Assembly: GCA_002690705.1 (NCBI GenBank) | Contig: NZFO01000004.1 | Location: 191,573-255,572 of the forward strand | Source of the DNA: Magnetovibrio sp. | GTDB taxonomy: Bacteria > Pseudomonadota > Alphaproteobacteria > Rhodospirillales > Casp-alpha2 | Length of the DNA: 64,000 nucleotides | Direction of reading: 5' to 3' | Part shown: positions 56,131 to 64,000 of the stretch, one piece after another | How positions within the stretch are numbered: position 1 is the first letter of the stretch | How the letters are laid out: every line of letters begins with the position of its first letter | Made by a program: the position numbers and the translations under genes | Notes under the pieces: model-generated | What the model was told of the DNA's origin: nothing | Databases searched by the model: none | The model's input: the letters and a program-made list of their open reading frames with translations, nothing else

Positions 56131-57902
56131 TGTGCGGAATTGGTGGGATTATGAGTCGTGACGGGAAGGAACCCGATGCGATTATGTTAAATAGTTTTGA
56201 GGAAGCGCTTCGCCATAGAGGGCCTGATGGCAGCGGCAGACATGTTAATTCTAGCGTGGCTATGCTGCAAACGCGCTTGGCCATAATCGATCTGGCAACT
56301 GGGGATCAACCACTGCACGCATTCAGGCCGTCGGGAGATAAAGTAACCTTAATTGCCAACGGTGAAATTTTTAATTACCCAGAATTGCGTGATGGGTTGC
56401 GTGAGTGCAAGTTCTCGACGGCATCTGACTGTGAGATTCCACTCCATATTTATCTCCGTGATGGTGTGCAGTTCGCGGCCCAGTTACGTGGCATGTATGC
56501 CATTGCGATTCATGACCCAAAGAAAGGTAGGTTGATCCTAAGTCGAGATCCATTCGGAATAAAGCCACTTTATTATGCAGAGACTGCAACTGCATTCGCT
56601 TTCGCCTCTGAAGCCCAGGCTTTAATACGTGGTGGCTTTGTGAACGCTGAGCTTGATGATTCAAAAGCCTGCGAAATGCTGCAACTCCAATTTACGACGG
56701 GCAAGACGACACCATTTAAAGCCATTAAAAGGGTCTTGCCGGGAGAGACGTTAGTTGTTCACTCCGGGCGAATTATTGAGCGTCAATCTATTTCAGCACT
56801 GCCGCATTATCAACTGGAATACAATGATACTCGTAAATCGGTTTTAGCATTAGATGAAGCGTTTGAAGAGAGTGTGCGGTCACATCAACTCTCAGACGTA
56901 CCGTATGGCATGTTCTTGTCAGGAGGGGTCGATTCTTCTGCGCTAATCGCGATGATGAGGCGTTTGAATGAAAAACCGGTGCAAGCTTTTACAATCGGAT
57001 TTGATGGTAGTGGTGATATGCCAGATGAGCGTCTGCATGCAGCAAGGGTCGCCAAGTCTGTGGGTGCAATACATACTGAGGTTGGTTTTAATAAACACGA
57101 TTTTTGGTCGTTGTTACCTAGAGTTGCCGCAGCCCTTGACGACCCTGTCGCAGATTATGCTGCAGTCCCGACGTTTAAATTAGCTCATTTTGCTAATCAA
57201 GCGGGCTTGAAAGTAATCCTTAGTGGTGAAGGTGGTGACGAAATACTTGCCGGATATGGCCGCTATCGACGTCAAGCTCGACCATGGTTTTTTGGTGGCC
57301 GGCGTATGTGGGAAAAGGGTATATTAAGTGGATTAGGGGTTTTAAAAGATCATGGTGTTGGATGGCGGCGTGGCATTCAAGATGTAGAGGATAATTTGCC
57401 TGTGGGAATGAGTCCCCTTCAGCGTGCTCAGGCGCTTGATTGCAATGATTGGTTGCCGAATGATTTGTTGACGAAAATTGATAGATGTTTAATGGCTCAT
57501 GGAATAGAGGGTAGGGTACCTTTTGTTGATAGATTCTTTGCGAATTTTGGTTTTGGATTGCCGGATAGTTGTAAGGTAAAGGGAGGACAGGGCAAATGGA
57601 TTCTGAGGAAATGGTTAGAGCAAGAGCTTCCTGAGAGTGAGCCTTATACAAAAAAAAGAGGTTTCACAGTACCGGTGGGGGAATGGATATTTGTTGCCGG
57701 TAAACGTTTGGGTCCTCTAATAGCTCAGCAACCCGGGATACAAGCGCTTTGCCACAAAGAAAAAATAGCAACACTATTTACCACTTCGGGAAAACGGCAA
57801 TCCCAAGCTCAATGGGTGCTCTTGTTTTTTGCACTTTGGCATCAGCATCACATTCTTGGACGGCCGGTTGAAGGTGATACCTTTGATATGTTAGACTGTT
57901 AG
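56130..57902 (+). CDS. Asparagine synthase-like glutamine amidotransferase
   Basis: A 590-residue protein with the class II glutamine amidotransferase nucleophile C2 (MCGIGGIMS), the ATP-pyrophosphatase loop FLSGGVDSSAL and the AsnB-like EGRVPFVDRFFA. Overall it looks like AsnB. Such genes within LPS, capsule or exopolysaccharide clusters are thought to amidate sugar or peptide parts rather than make free asparagine. It overlaps the GT4 gene. True function here is inferred from context. Confidence 0.9.
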   Translation: MCGIGGIMSRDGKEPDAIMLNSFEEALRHRGPDGSGRHVNSSVAMLQTRLAIIDLATGDQPLHAFRPSGDKVTLIANGEIFNYPELRDGLRECKFSTASDCEIPLHIYLRDGVQFAAQLRGMYAIAIHDPKKGRLILSRDPFGIKPLYYAETATAFAFASEAQALIRGGFVNAELDDSKACEMLQLQFTTGKTTPFKAIKRVLPGETLVVHSGRIIERQSISALPHYQLEYNDTRKSVLALDEAFEESVRSHQLSDVPYGMFLSGGVDSSALIAMMRRLNEKPVQAFTIGFDGSGDMPDERLHAARVAKSVGAIHTEVGFNKHDFWSLLPRVAAALDDPVADYAAVPTFKLAHFANQAGLKVILSGEGGDEILAGYGRYRRQARPWFFGGRRMWEKGILSGLGVLKDHGVGWRRGIQDVEDNLPVGMSPLQRAQALDCNDWLPNDLLTKIDRCLMAHGIEGRVPFVDRFFANFGFGLPDSCKVKGGQGKWILRKWLEQELPESEPYTKKRGFTVPVGEWIFVAGKRLGPLIAQQPGIQALCHKEKIATLFTTSGKRQSQAQWVLLFFALWHQHHILGRPVEGDTFDMLDC

Positions 57903-57954
57903 TTGAAATTTATTTACAGGATTAAAGTAAGGATAGGTTGACAGGACTATTAAA

Positions 57955-59001
57955 ATGGATCGATTGACAATCCGCAGGCCAGATGACTGGCATGTACATT
58001 TCCGTGATGGTCCAATGCTGAATGTGGTAGTACCGTGGACTGCACGTCAATTTGGTAGAGCGATAGTCATGCCTAATTTGACCCCACCAATAACCACCAT
58101 ATCTGCCGCGACGGCCTACCGAGAGCGAATCCTCGCTGCCGTTGAGGGGAACAGCGGATTTATCCCTTTAATGACCTACTATCTTACAGATACCGCTGAC
58201 ATACATGAAATAACTAAAGGCCATGCTGAAGGTGCTTTTTTTGCAGTAAAGTTCTATCCCGCGGGTGCAACGACTAACTCTGATGCGGGCGTCACTGAGG
58301 TCAAAAACGTGATGCATGTTTTTGAGCGGATGGAAAAAATTGGCATGCCCTTGTTAGTCCACGGCGAAGTAACGAGTCCCGACGTTGATGTCTTTGACCG
58401 AGAAGCGATTTATATTGAGCAAGTGCTGTCGCCTATCGTTAGAGAGTTTCCCAGCCTCAAGATTGTTTTCGAGCACGTGACTACAAAGGAGGCAGTTGAT
58501 TTTGTTCATGCTCGCTCAAGCGAGGCGCCGGGTTGTATGGCCGCAACTATTACGGCCCATCATTTGGTGATTAATCGGTCGGATATGTTCAAAGGGGGTA
58601 TTCGTCCACATTTATATTGTCTCCCGATTGCGAAACGTGAGTCACATAGGTTGGCCTTACGTGCTGCGGCCACATCTGGTTCAACATCTTTTTTTCTTGG
58701 CTCTGATACAGCACCCCATACTCGAAATGCTAAGGAGTCAGCTTGCGGGTGTGCTGGGATATTCAGTGCGCCGATAGCTCTGGAAAAATATATGCAGGTT
58801 TTTGATGAAGAGAATGCGTTGGTAAATTTTGAAGCATTTGCATCTTTGAATGGACCTAAGTTTTATGGTTTGTCTTGCAACCAGGAGACTATCACGCTCG
58901 AACGTGGCGATGCAGATCCTCCCGAATCCGTAAAAACATATGAGGACGAGATGATCCGTGTTTTCGAGGGTGGTGAACCAACCACCTGGCGACTTACATA
59001 A
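57955..59001 (+). CDS. pyrC: Dihydroorotase (PyrC, class II type)
   Basis: PyrC closes the dihydroorotate ring in pyrimidine synthesis. The 348-residue protein has the zinc-binding HVHFRDG (H13, H15), the carboxylated lysine in AVKFYPAGATTNSD (K99) and the late FLGSDTAPH (Asp). It is the E. coli PyrC type. It lies 52 bases downstream of the LPS cluster on the same strand. Confidence 0.96.
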   Translation: MDRLTIRRPDDWHVHFRDGPMLNVVVPWTARQFGRAIVMPNLTPPITTISAATAYRERILAAVEGNSGFIPLMTYYLTDTADIHEITKGHAEGAFFAVKFYPAGATTNSDAGVTEVKNVMHVFERMEKIGMPLLVHGEVTSPDVDVFDREAIYIEQVLSPIVREFPSLKIVFEHVTTKEAVDFVHARSSEAPGCMAATITAHHLVINRSDMFKGGIRPHLYCLPIAKRESHRLALRAAATSGSTSFFLGSDTAPHTRNAKESACGCAGIFSAPIALEKYMQVFDEENALVNFEAFASLNGPKFYGLSCNQETITLERGDADPPESVKTYEDEMIRVFEGGEPTTWRLT

Positions 59002-59080
59002 CTATCTTGGCGCTCCATTGACCTTCGGGTGGCGGGGCGTATAGTTCTCCGCAGTAATTATCCTAGTCTGGAGCATCGCT

Positions 59081-60085
59081 ATGGGCGTCGAAGAGTTCAC
59101 ATGTCTTTTTTTAGAGGAGGATGAAAATCGGAAGGTTTCGAATTCCATCCAGAGATTAACTAATGATCAGCTACCTGAGGGCGATGTGACGGTAGCGGTT
59201 CAGTACTCCACTCTTAATTACAAAGACGGTATGATTATTAAGGGTTTGGGCCGGTTAGTGCGAGAGTATCCGCATGTCCCAGGAATCGATTTTTGCGGTA
59301 TTGTTGAAGAGTCATCGTCACCTGACTATAGCCCTGGCGATAAGGTTATTCTCACTGGCTGGCGGGTTGGGGAAGTTCATTGGGGTGGGTTCTCCCAACG
59401 CGCACGTGTCAAAAGTGAATGGCTTGTTCCCGCGCCTGATGGCATTTCGCTATTGCAAACTATGGCCATAGGAACTGCTGGGGTTACAGCTATGCTTGCC
59501 ATTATGACATTGGAAGCTCATGGCTTGTCGCGTGGTTCGGAAAAAGAGGTTCTTGTTACCGGTGCTGGGGGTGGAGTAGGGTCTATCGCCGTCAGTATAC
59601 TCGCTAATTTAGGATACAAGGTTGCTGCGGGAACGGGGCGTGTTGAGATCCACGATTACCTCACAGATCTCGGTGCTGCGACGCTGGTCAGTCGAGAGGA
59701 ACTGGCGGAGGTGCCGAAGGGGCCATTGGCAAGAGAGCGCTGGGCCGGTGTCATTGACAACGTTGGTGGCTCTATGTTGGGAACCGTCCTGTCCTCGGTT
59801 GCCTATTGGGGCACTGTTGCATCCGTCGGTAACGCGGGTGGGGTTGAGTTCTCTTCAAATGTGCTGCCGTTTTTACTGCGTGGAATTAATCTTTGTGGAA
59901 TTGACTCTAATACTTGTCCGAAATCCCGCCGAATTGAGGCTTGGAATCGGTTGGCTGTGGAATTGCCATTCAATAAGCTCGAGGCAATCACGACAATCGC
60001 ACCATTAAGTGATCTACCCGGCTTGGCTGGTAAAATTCTCGAGGGTCAGGTGCGCGGACGCACGGTGATCGACGTCAATGCCTAG
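59081..60085 (+). CDS. Acryloyl-CoA reductase-like quinone oxidoreductase (AcuI/YhdH family)
   Basis: A 334-residue MDR-superfamily NADPH-dependent reductase. It has the YSTLNYKDGMIIKG and PGIDFCGIVE start and the nucleotide-binding TGAGGGVGSIAVS. The AcuI/YhdH group reduces acryloyl-CoA to propionyl-CoA and protects against or uses acrylate, for example from DMSP. The assignment to acryloyl-CoA rests on family resemblance. No DMSP-lyase gene is in the window. Confidence 0.88.
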   Translation: MGVEEFTCLFLEEDENRKVSNSIQRLTNDQLPEGDVTVAVQYSTLNYKDGMIIKGLGRLVREYPHVPGIDFCGIVEESSSPDYSPGDKVILTGWRVGEVHWGGFSQRARVKSEWLVPAPDGISLLQTMAIGTAGVTAMLAIMTLEAHGLSRGSEKEVLVTGAGGGVGSIAVSILANLGYKVAAGTGRVEIHDYLTDLGAATLVSREELAEVPKGPLARERWAGVIDNVGGSMLGTVLSSVAYWGTVASVGNAGGVEFSSNVLPFLLRGINLCGIDSNTCPKSRRIEAWNRLAVELPFNKLEAITTIAPLSDLPGLAGKILEGQVRGRTVIDVNA

Positions 60086-60114
60086 AATTATTCACGATGT
60101 AATATGGTAATCAT

Positions 60115-60486
60115 ATGTTTCTGAATAGTTTAGCCCAACATCTTCAACGTCTCAATTTTGGCATGGAATATGCCAGCTACCGAGTACGTTATATCAAAAA
60201 TCTACATATAGGGATGAGGGCACTCTGCATGTTGGACCGTATATTTCTCGTTTTGTTTGCCAAACTAGTCATTCCTGCGGGTGCGCAGGGATTGATCTAC
60301 GAGCTGACCAAAGCAATTTTTGGAGATGCTGAAAAGTTTAAGGTGATTGACAGAATATTTTGGGATGTACTGCTGAGTAATTGGGTTGAACAAGAACCAG
60401 CTATACCGTGCCACGAAGGTGCTTTGCATTATTTTAAAGAAAATCACATTCGTCAGAATTTTAAGTCATTCGCTGGCGCGCGCTAA
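60115..60486 (+). CDS. Hypothetical protein
   Basis: A 123-residue frame, 29 bases after the reductase gene, with no family I recognise. It has a basic N-terminal half, a hydrophobic middle (about residues 38-60, MLDRIFLVLFAKLVIPAGAQ), and a neutral C-terminus rich in aromatic residues (ending FKSFAGAR). The ribosome-binding site is weak. It may be a real small gene in the same transcript or a chance frame. Confidence 0.45.
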   Translation: MFLNSLAQHLQRLNFGMEYASYRVRYIKNLHIGMRALCMLDRIFLVLFAKLVIPAGAQGLIYELTKAIFGDAEKFKVIDRIFWDVLLSNWVEQEPAIPCHEGALHYFKENHIRQNFKSFAGAR

Positions 60487-60558
60487 ACATTATTGAAGTT
60501 CATACAAATCTAGATTTTTACGGAAGCCTAGCGAAATGCTGGGCAGAATTCAGCTCGC

Positions 60559-61668
60559 TTAAGAGCCAGTGGCCAGCGTGATGCTGCTAATAAACTTGTC
60601 ATTTGTTGATTTTTTCACAGCTATACATGGGTGATTAGATTGTTTGAGTGATCGACAAGTTGTGTGGGCAACCTTCTTTTTAAGACCGTAAATTCTTGCG
60701 CGATACAACGTCTTATTCTTAGCGATTAGCACGGGTGAAATTGTGATCAGCCCTTTTTGCAGCTGAGCAGGCACTAAACTCATTGCCGTATTTGCAGCTC
60801 TGACAGCTTGATCTCTCCGCGTATACGCCCCTACTTGGATGCCCCAAGGCTGAAAAAGCGTTATATTTTTTGCAGTTAGCTTGTCCAAAGCCTCTATGTC
60901 ATGTGCTGATGTTTTGGGATCAACTCCAATTATTTTTTTGGACGGGGGAGTGTTTTTGGATTTATCTCCGGTGAATTTGTTTTCATTTTTTAGTCGGGCA
61001 TTGTGCCACACGCCCTGTTTAGTCCTACCATCAGCAAAAAAATAGGTGCCTTGGCCGTGTTGAATACCATTTTGCCACTCCCCAGAGTACTTATCTCCAG
61101 ATCGCAAACTACTCGTTCCAAAAGTAACCGTACCCAGCCCTTGCTGGATATTTTTTGTAAATTCACCAACGTATTCGAAAATGTTTGGCGAGGAGTAACG
61201 CCCGTGACCGTCTCTCATTCCGTTTTTAAAATCGCCTGTATATATATCGCCACTTGAATACTCAAATTTCCCAGTTCCGTGGTATTTACCTTTTTGGAAT
61301 GAGCCGATGTATCGATTGCCGTTTGCAAACGTGAGAGTTCCTTGCCCATCCCACAGTCCATCCTTATAAAATCCGGTATATCTATTGCCCTGACGGTCAG
61401 TCTCCTCTCCTTTACAGTCTGTCCAAATGGACCGTCTAAGTGCACTCGAGCAATTTAAAATAATGTTGGTGTTTTTCTGCAGTTGGTAGCCAAATAATTT
61501 TGGAGAAGGTATTTGAGGCATACCCTTGTTTGGTTTTGGCACGTTTTTTTGGAGTGTATCAGTATTTTTTTGAGAGGTCGGTTCAAGCTGAGTGAAATTA
61601 CATGCAGACGTTAAAGCTACAAAAGATAGGAGTAGAAGAGGCGAGAAGATATAATGATTAAATTTCAT
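60559..61668 (-). CDS. MORN-repeat lipoprotein with C-terminal SPOR domain
   Basis: A 369-residue protein with a lipoprotein signal (lipobox TSAC, lipidated C23), about six MORN-type repeats (YTGFYKDGLWDGQG, YIGSFQKGKYHGTG, YTGDFKNGMRDGHG, YVGEFTKNIQQGLG, YSGEWQNGIQHGQG; about residues 96-225), and a C-terminal SPOR domain (WGIQVGAYTRRDQAVRAAN, about 275-350) that would bind denuded septal peptidoglycan. The combination suggests an outer-membrane protein placed at the division site. No function is known for this architecture. Confidence 0.85.
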   Translation of the reverse strand: MKFNHYIFSPLLLLSFVALTSACNFTQLEPTSQKNTDTLQKNVPKPNKGMPQIPSPKLFGYQLQKNTNIILNCSSALRRSIWTDCKGEETDRQGNRYTGFYKDGLWDGQGTLTFANGNRYIGSFQKGKYHGTGKFEYSSGDIYTGDFKNGMRDGHGRYSSPNIFEYVGEFTKNIQQGLGTVTFGTSSLRSGDKYSGEWQNGIQHGQGTYFFADGRTKQGVWHNARLKNENKFTGDKSKNTPPSKKIIGVDPKTSAHDIEALDKLTAKNITLFQPWGIQVGAYTRRDQAVRAANTAMSLVPAQLQKGLITISPVLIAKNKTLYRARIYGLKKKVAHTTCRSLKQSNHPCIAVKKSTNDKFISSITLATGS

Positions 61669-62459
61669 AAGTGCAGTGAAGAGTTGAAATTAAATAATAA
61701 AGATTAAGCCATCGAAGAATCATAAACTATTCTATTATTTATCAGAATCTTCGCTTGGTGGAAAAGTTTTAATTTTTGCATTGATGCCCCAATTATAAGC
61801 CGCCCTCCTTAGGAGGCTTTTGCGTATTTAAGGCAAAGTAAACTAGGTGTCAGTTCGAAGGGCCAGCCTAGTGGTATTACGTTGAATCCTCCACTTACTT
61901 TGGGGGTTTTGAAGTCGTTAATCGGTTCAAGTACTATCGATGGTGCCTTTCGCTTGGACATACTGAGTATTTTGCGCACTTTAAATTTTTTTTGAAGCTG
62001 TTGAAAAACAGATCAAAGTAATGTTTGTGAGTTCGGCTGCCGGACGTTTACAACGCTTTGCACAACCCTGCCCTCTCGGATAAGTATGTACTAACTTAGT
62101 TTAACATGATCGACACAAAAATGGCATTACTGCCCAGCCATATCAGCCGTTTTGTTCTCTGTACTAATTGGGGAAAAAAGTTTAGACCGGATCAATCGAC
62201 GGTAGCGCGTTACAAGATTACGCAAAGTTAGATATTGGGTTTACTGACATTGGCATTTAGGGTTGGCGTAGAGGGCATAATGCAAATATCGTCCCTGTTG
62301 ACTTTGAGGGATACAAGTATAAAGCGGACTTTAGTTGCTTGGAATCCGGTGTATAGACATCCTATAATGTAAGTGAGTAAACCTCCCCTATAATGAAACG
62401 AATGGGAGAAAAAAGGGTAGGAACTAAGCTATGCTAGGATCGAGATAAAGGCTAATATT
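61669..62459. other. Gene-free stretch of 0.8 kb
   Basis: Stops are frequent in all frames. It carries the divergent promoters for the lipoprotein and the TauD-type gene, and one palindromic hairpin listed separately. Nothing else recognisable. Confidence 0.5.
61798..61819 (+). other. CCTCC-TTA-GGAGG hairpin
   Basis: A 5-bp GC-rich stem with a 3-base loop is followed by CTTTT on the + strand. It could be a stray terminator or a binding site upstream of the lipoprotein gene. Its purpose is not clear. Confidence 0.25.
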
Positions 62460-63428
62460 GTGCAACATCAGACATCATACTTAAATAATGACTTCGGCAT
62501 CTGTATAGATGATGTTACTAAAAATGATCTTCATAATTCAAGTTTTCAGGCATATGCGTATGAATTATGGGTCCAGAGTGGCGGATTGTTAGCGATCAGG
62601 GGAGCCAACTTAGTCAACATCTCTCCAGTAGATTTTATCTCAATATCAAATAGCTTTGGTAAAGTTGAACAGGAAATGCAGGCTGCGCGCGACGATAAGT
62701 CTGTAGATGGATATCCGATACTTCGTATTGGAAATGTGAAAAATGATAACGGTGACTCGATATCACAATTTGCTCAAGTCCCAAAATTATCTTGCGACGC
62801 CGACATACAATACAATCCGAAGACTAAGCGCCCAGTCTGGCATACAGACTCGACATTTAGGAAAAAACCGCCAATTGGTTCAGTTTTCCATTGCAGGAAA
62901 GCCCCATCGTCTGGGGGAGAGACCCTATTTGCCGATACTAGAACTGCTTTTGAATACTTAGATGAAGAAAAAAAACATCAGCTTGAAAAACTAGAAGCAA
63001 TTTGCTCATTGGCACATCACGACAAAAAAATTAATACCTACTCGCCTGATTATCCCACTCTAACACCGGAGCAAAGGCTGGCTAACCCGCCGATGCGGGT
63101 CCCTCTTGTATTAACACATCCGGTGACAGGAAAGCGCGCCTTATATGGTGTGAACAGTTCGACATGTTCTATCGTCCCGATTGGTGAAAAGGTATGCTCA
63201 GAGGATCTTGACTATTGGGATTTGGAGGGATGTGAAGATGAGAGTGTTTCAATCCTGCGTGACTTATTACCGCATGTTACAGGCCCAAATTTCACGGTCA
63301 AATGGTCATGGAGGGCAGGGGATATCGTAATTTGGGATAATCGATGTACAATTCATGCAGCTACCGGTTTTGATCACGATAATGAACAACGTGAAATGTG
63401 GCGGGTGACTCTTCACGATAAAGAATAG
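62460..63428 (+). CDS. TauD/TfdA-family Fe(II)/2-oxoglutarate dioxygenase
   Basis: A 322-residue dioxygenase. The iron site is WHTDSTF (His and Asp) with a distal His in TIHAATGF, and the 2-oxoglutarate-binding Arg in MWRVTLHD. LLAIRGANLVNISPVDFI at the N-terminus is typical. The family hydroxylates taurine, 2,4-D and related compounds. The substrate here is unknown. AAAGG lies upstream of the GTG start. Gene-free DNA flanks it on both sides. Confidence 0.9.
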   Translation: MQHQTSYLNNDFGICIDDVTKNDLHNSSFQAYAYELWVQSGGLLAIRGANLVNISPVDFISISNSFGKVEQEMQAARDDKSVDGYPILRIGNVKNDNGDSISQFAQVPKLSCDADIQYNPKTKRPVWHTDSTFRKKPPIGSVFHCRKAPSSGGETLFADTRTAFEYLDEEKKHQLEKLEAICSLAHHDKKINTYSPDYPTLTPEQRLANPPMRVPLVLTHPVTGKRALYGVNSSTCSIVPIGEKVCSEDLDYWDLEGCEDESVSILRDLLPHVTGPNFTVKWSWRAGDIVIWDNRCTIHAATGFDHDNEQREMWRVTLHDKE

Positions 63429-63918
63429 CATAAAGGCGAGCCGAAACTAACAGTTTTTTAAGGATCAACATCACTGTAGGGTCTAATGTAATTGGATTAG
63501 AGATTATGGCTACTGAAAAATGCAGAGAATGTGGAAGCGTTGTTGAATAAAATAGCGTTAGGTCGCTAGTTCTCGATCAGTCGAAAGACGTTGGCTTTGA
63601 TAAGGTGTTTTTGTGCAGTCAGTATGTACGTGATTGGTATTAATGAGGTTACGGCGAAAAAACATTAGGTTAAGAATTGAACGATGCAATTGGATTGGAA
63701 GCATTTGGTAAGAGAGAATGTAAAGATGCTGATAAGTCGGTCTAATCTAACGGAGCGTCTCGAAGGCTATTGATAAAACCGAGATCATTAGTATCATCCC
63801 CATCCTATATTAACACTGCGATAAAAGCTGGACAAAAAAGTGGAATACAAGACTTTCAAATTGTAAAGTTTGAAAAATTCACACGAAAGTCTAGTTTTTA
63901 GTAATCAGGATTTAACGT
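63429..63918. other. Gene-free stretch with a short zinc-knuckle-like frame
   Basis: About 490 bases between the dioxygenase and the tRNA. It contains a candidate terminator and a 14-codon frame starting at 63506 that encodes a C-x2-C motif (MATEKCRECGSVVE) resembling the start of zinc-ribbon proteins but stopping early. No gene is called. Confidence 0.4.
63445..63460 (+). terminator. Possible intrinsic terminator of the TauD-type gene
   Basis: AAACT and AGTTT form a 5-bp stem around AAC and run into T residues, 16 bases after the stop codon. The stem is weak and A/T-rich. Confidence 0.35.
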
Positions 63919-63995
63919 GGCGGAGTAGCTCAGCTGGTTAGAGCAGCGGAATCATAATCCGCGTGTCGGGGGTTCAAGTCCCTCCTCCGCTACCA
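63919..63995 (+). tRNA. tRNA with anticodon CAT, most likely elongator tRNA-Met
   Basis: The 77-base sequence folds into a cloverleaf: acceptor GGCGGAG/CTCCGCT (first pair G-T wobble), D arm AGCTCAGCTGGTTAGAGC, anticodon stem GCGGA/TCCGC with loop ATCATAA, and T arm GGGGGTTCAAGTCCCTC. The anticodon is CAT and CCA is encoded. The body matches the elongator tRNA-Met pattern of alphaproteobacteria. An isoleucine tRNA with lysidine modification cannot be fully excluded. It lacks the initiator mismatch at position 1-72. Confidence 0.88.
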
Positions 63996-64000
63996 AATTT

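Noticed and set aside
63919..63995. Initiator tRNA-Met
   Set aside because: The acceptor first pair is G-T rather than the initiator C1-A72 mismatch, and the anticodon stem lacks the three G-C pairs next to the loop.

Overview
The window is a chromosomal segment of a Gram-negative alphaproteobacterium with mid-range GC. The evidence is the gene order ftsQ-ftsA-ftsZ-lpxC-bamD-recN-ligA, the split F0 operon atpI-atpB-atpE-atpF'-atpF, the neighbourhood mutY / DUF721 / DsbA-like / smc, two-subunit glycyl-tRNA synthetase next to ppdK, and several TRAP-type binding proteins. A marine or other oligotrophic lifestyle is a guess from the TRAP genes and the oxygenases. I cannot name a genus from the sequence alone.

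Layout. 1-10061: cell division, outer membrane and DNA repair genes, all on the + strand. 10062-11464: 1.4 kb without a gene. 11465-25433: a catabolic island with SDR, polysaccharide-deacetylase-like hydrolase, Asp/Glu-racemase-family enzyme, PhyH dioxygenase, LysR regulator, TAXI-TRAP transporter, two-subunit Rieske ring-hydroxylating oxygenase, and a four-gene xanthine-dehydrogenase/CO-dehydrogenase-type molybdenum hydroxylase set. 25434-26889: another 1.45 kb without a gene. 26890-35892: F0 ATP synthase, SMC, DsbA-like protein, DUF721, MutY and Apt. 36298-40252: class III aminotransferase followed by two TRAP binding proteins with no permease. 40436-50673: tRNA-Pro, polyprenyl diphosphate synthase, a small operon with DUF2007 protein, methyltransferase and S49 peptidase, then glyQ-glyS-ppdK and a HIT protein. 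50670-60486: YgfZ and a methyltransferase, an LPS or surface-glycan cluster (GT9, GT2, two GT4, asparagine-synthase-like), pyrC and an AcuI-like reductase. 60559-63995: MORN-SPOR lipoprotein, TauD-type dioxygenase and a tRNA with anticodon CAT.

How the genes fit together. The two outer blocks are housekeeping. The island looks like a self-contained uptake and oxidation module for a small organic acid or (hetero)aromatic acid. A periplasmic TAXI protein and a fused TRAP permease would import it. A molybdenum hydroxylase and a Rieske oxygenase would hydroxylate it. The SDR, the deacetylase-like hydrolase and the racemase-family enzyme could process products. A LysR protein lies between the arms. 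No ring-cleavage dioxygenase and no dedicated Rieske reductase or ferredoxin is present, so the pathway is incomplete here and the substrate is unknown.

Start sites were re-chosen by ribosome-binding-site position and family alignment where the longest frame looked over-extended. No CRISPR array, insertion sequence, prophage or rRNA gene was seen.
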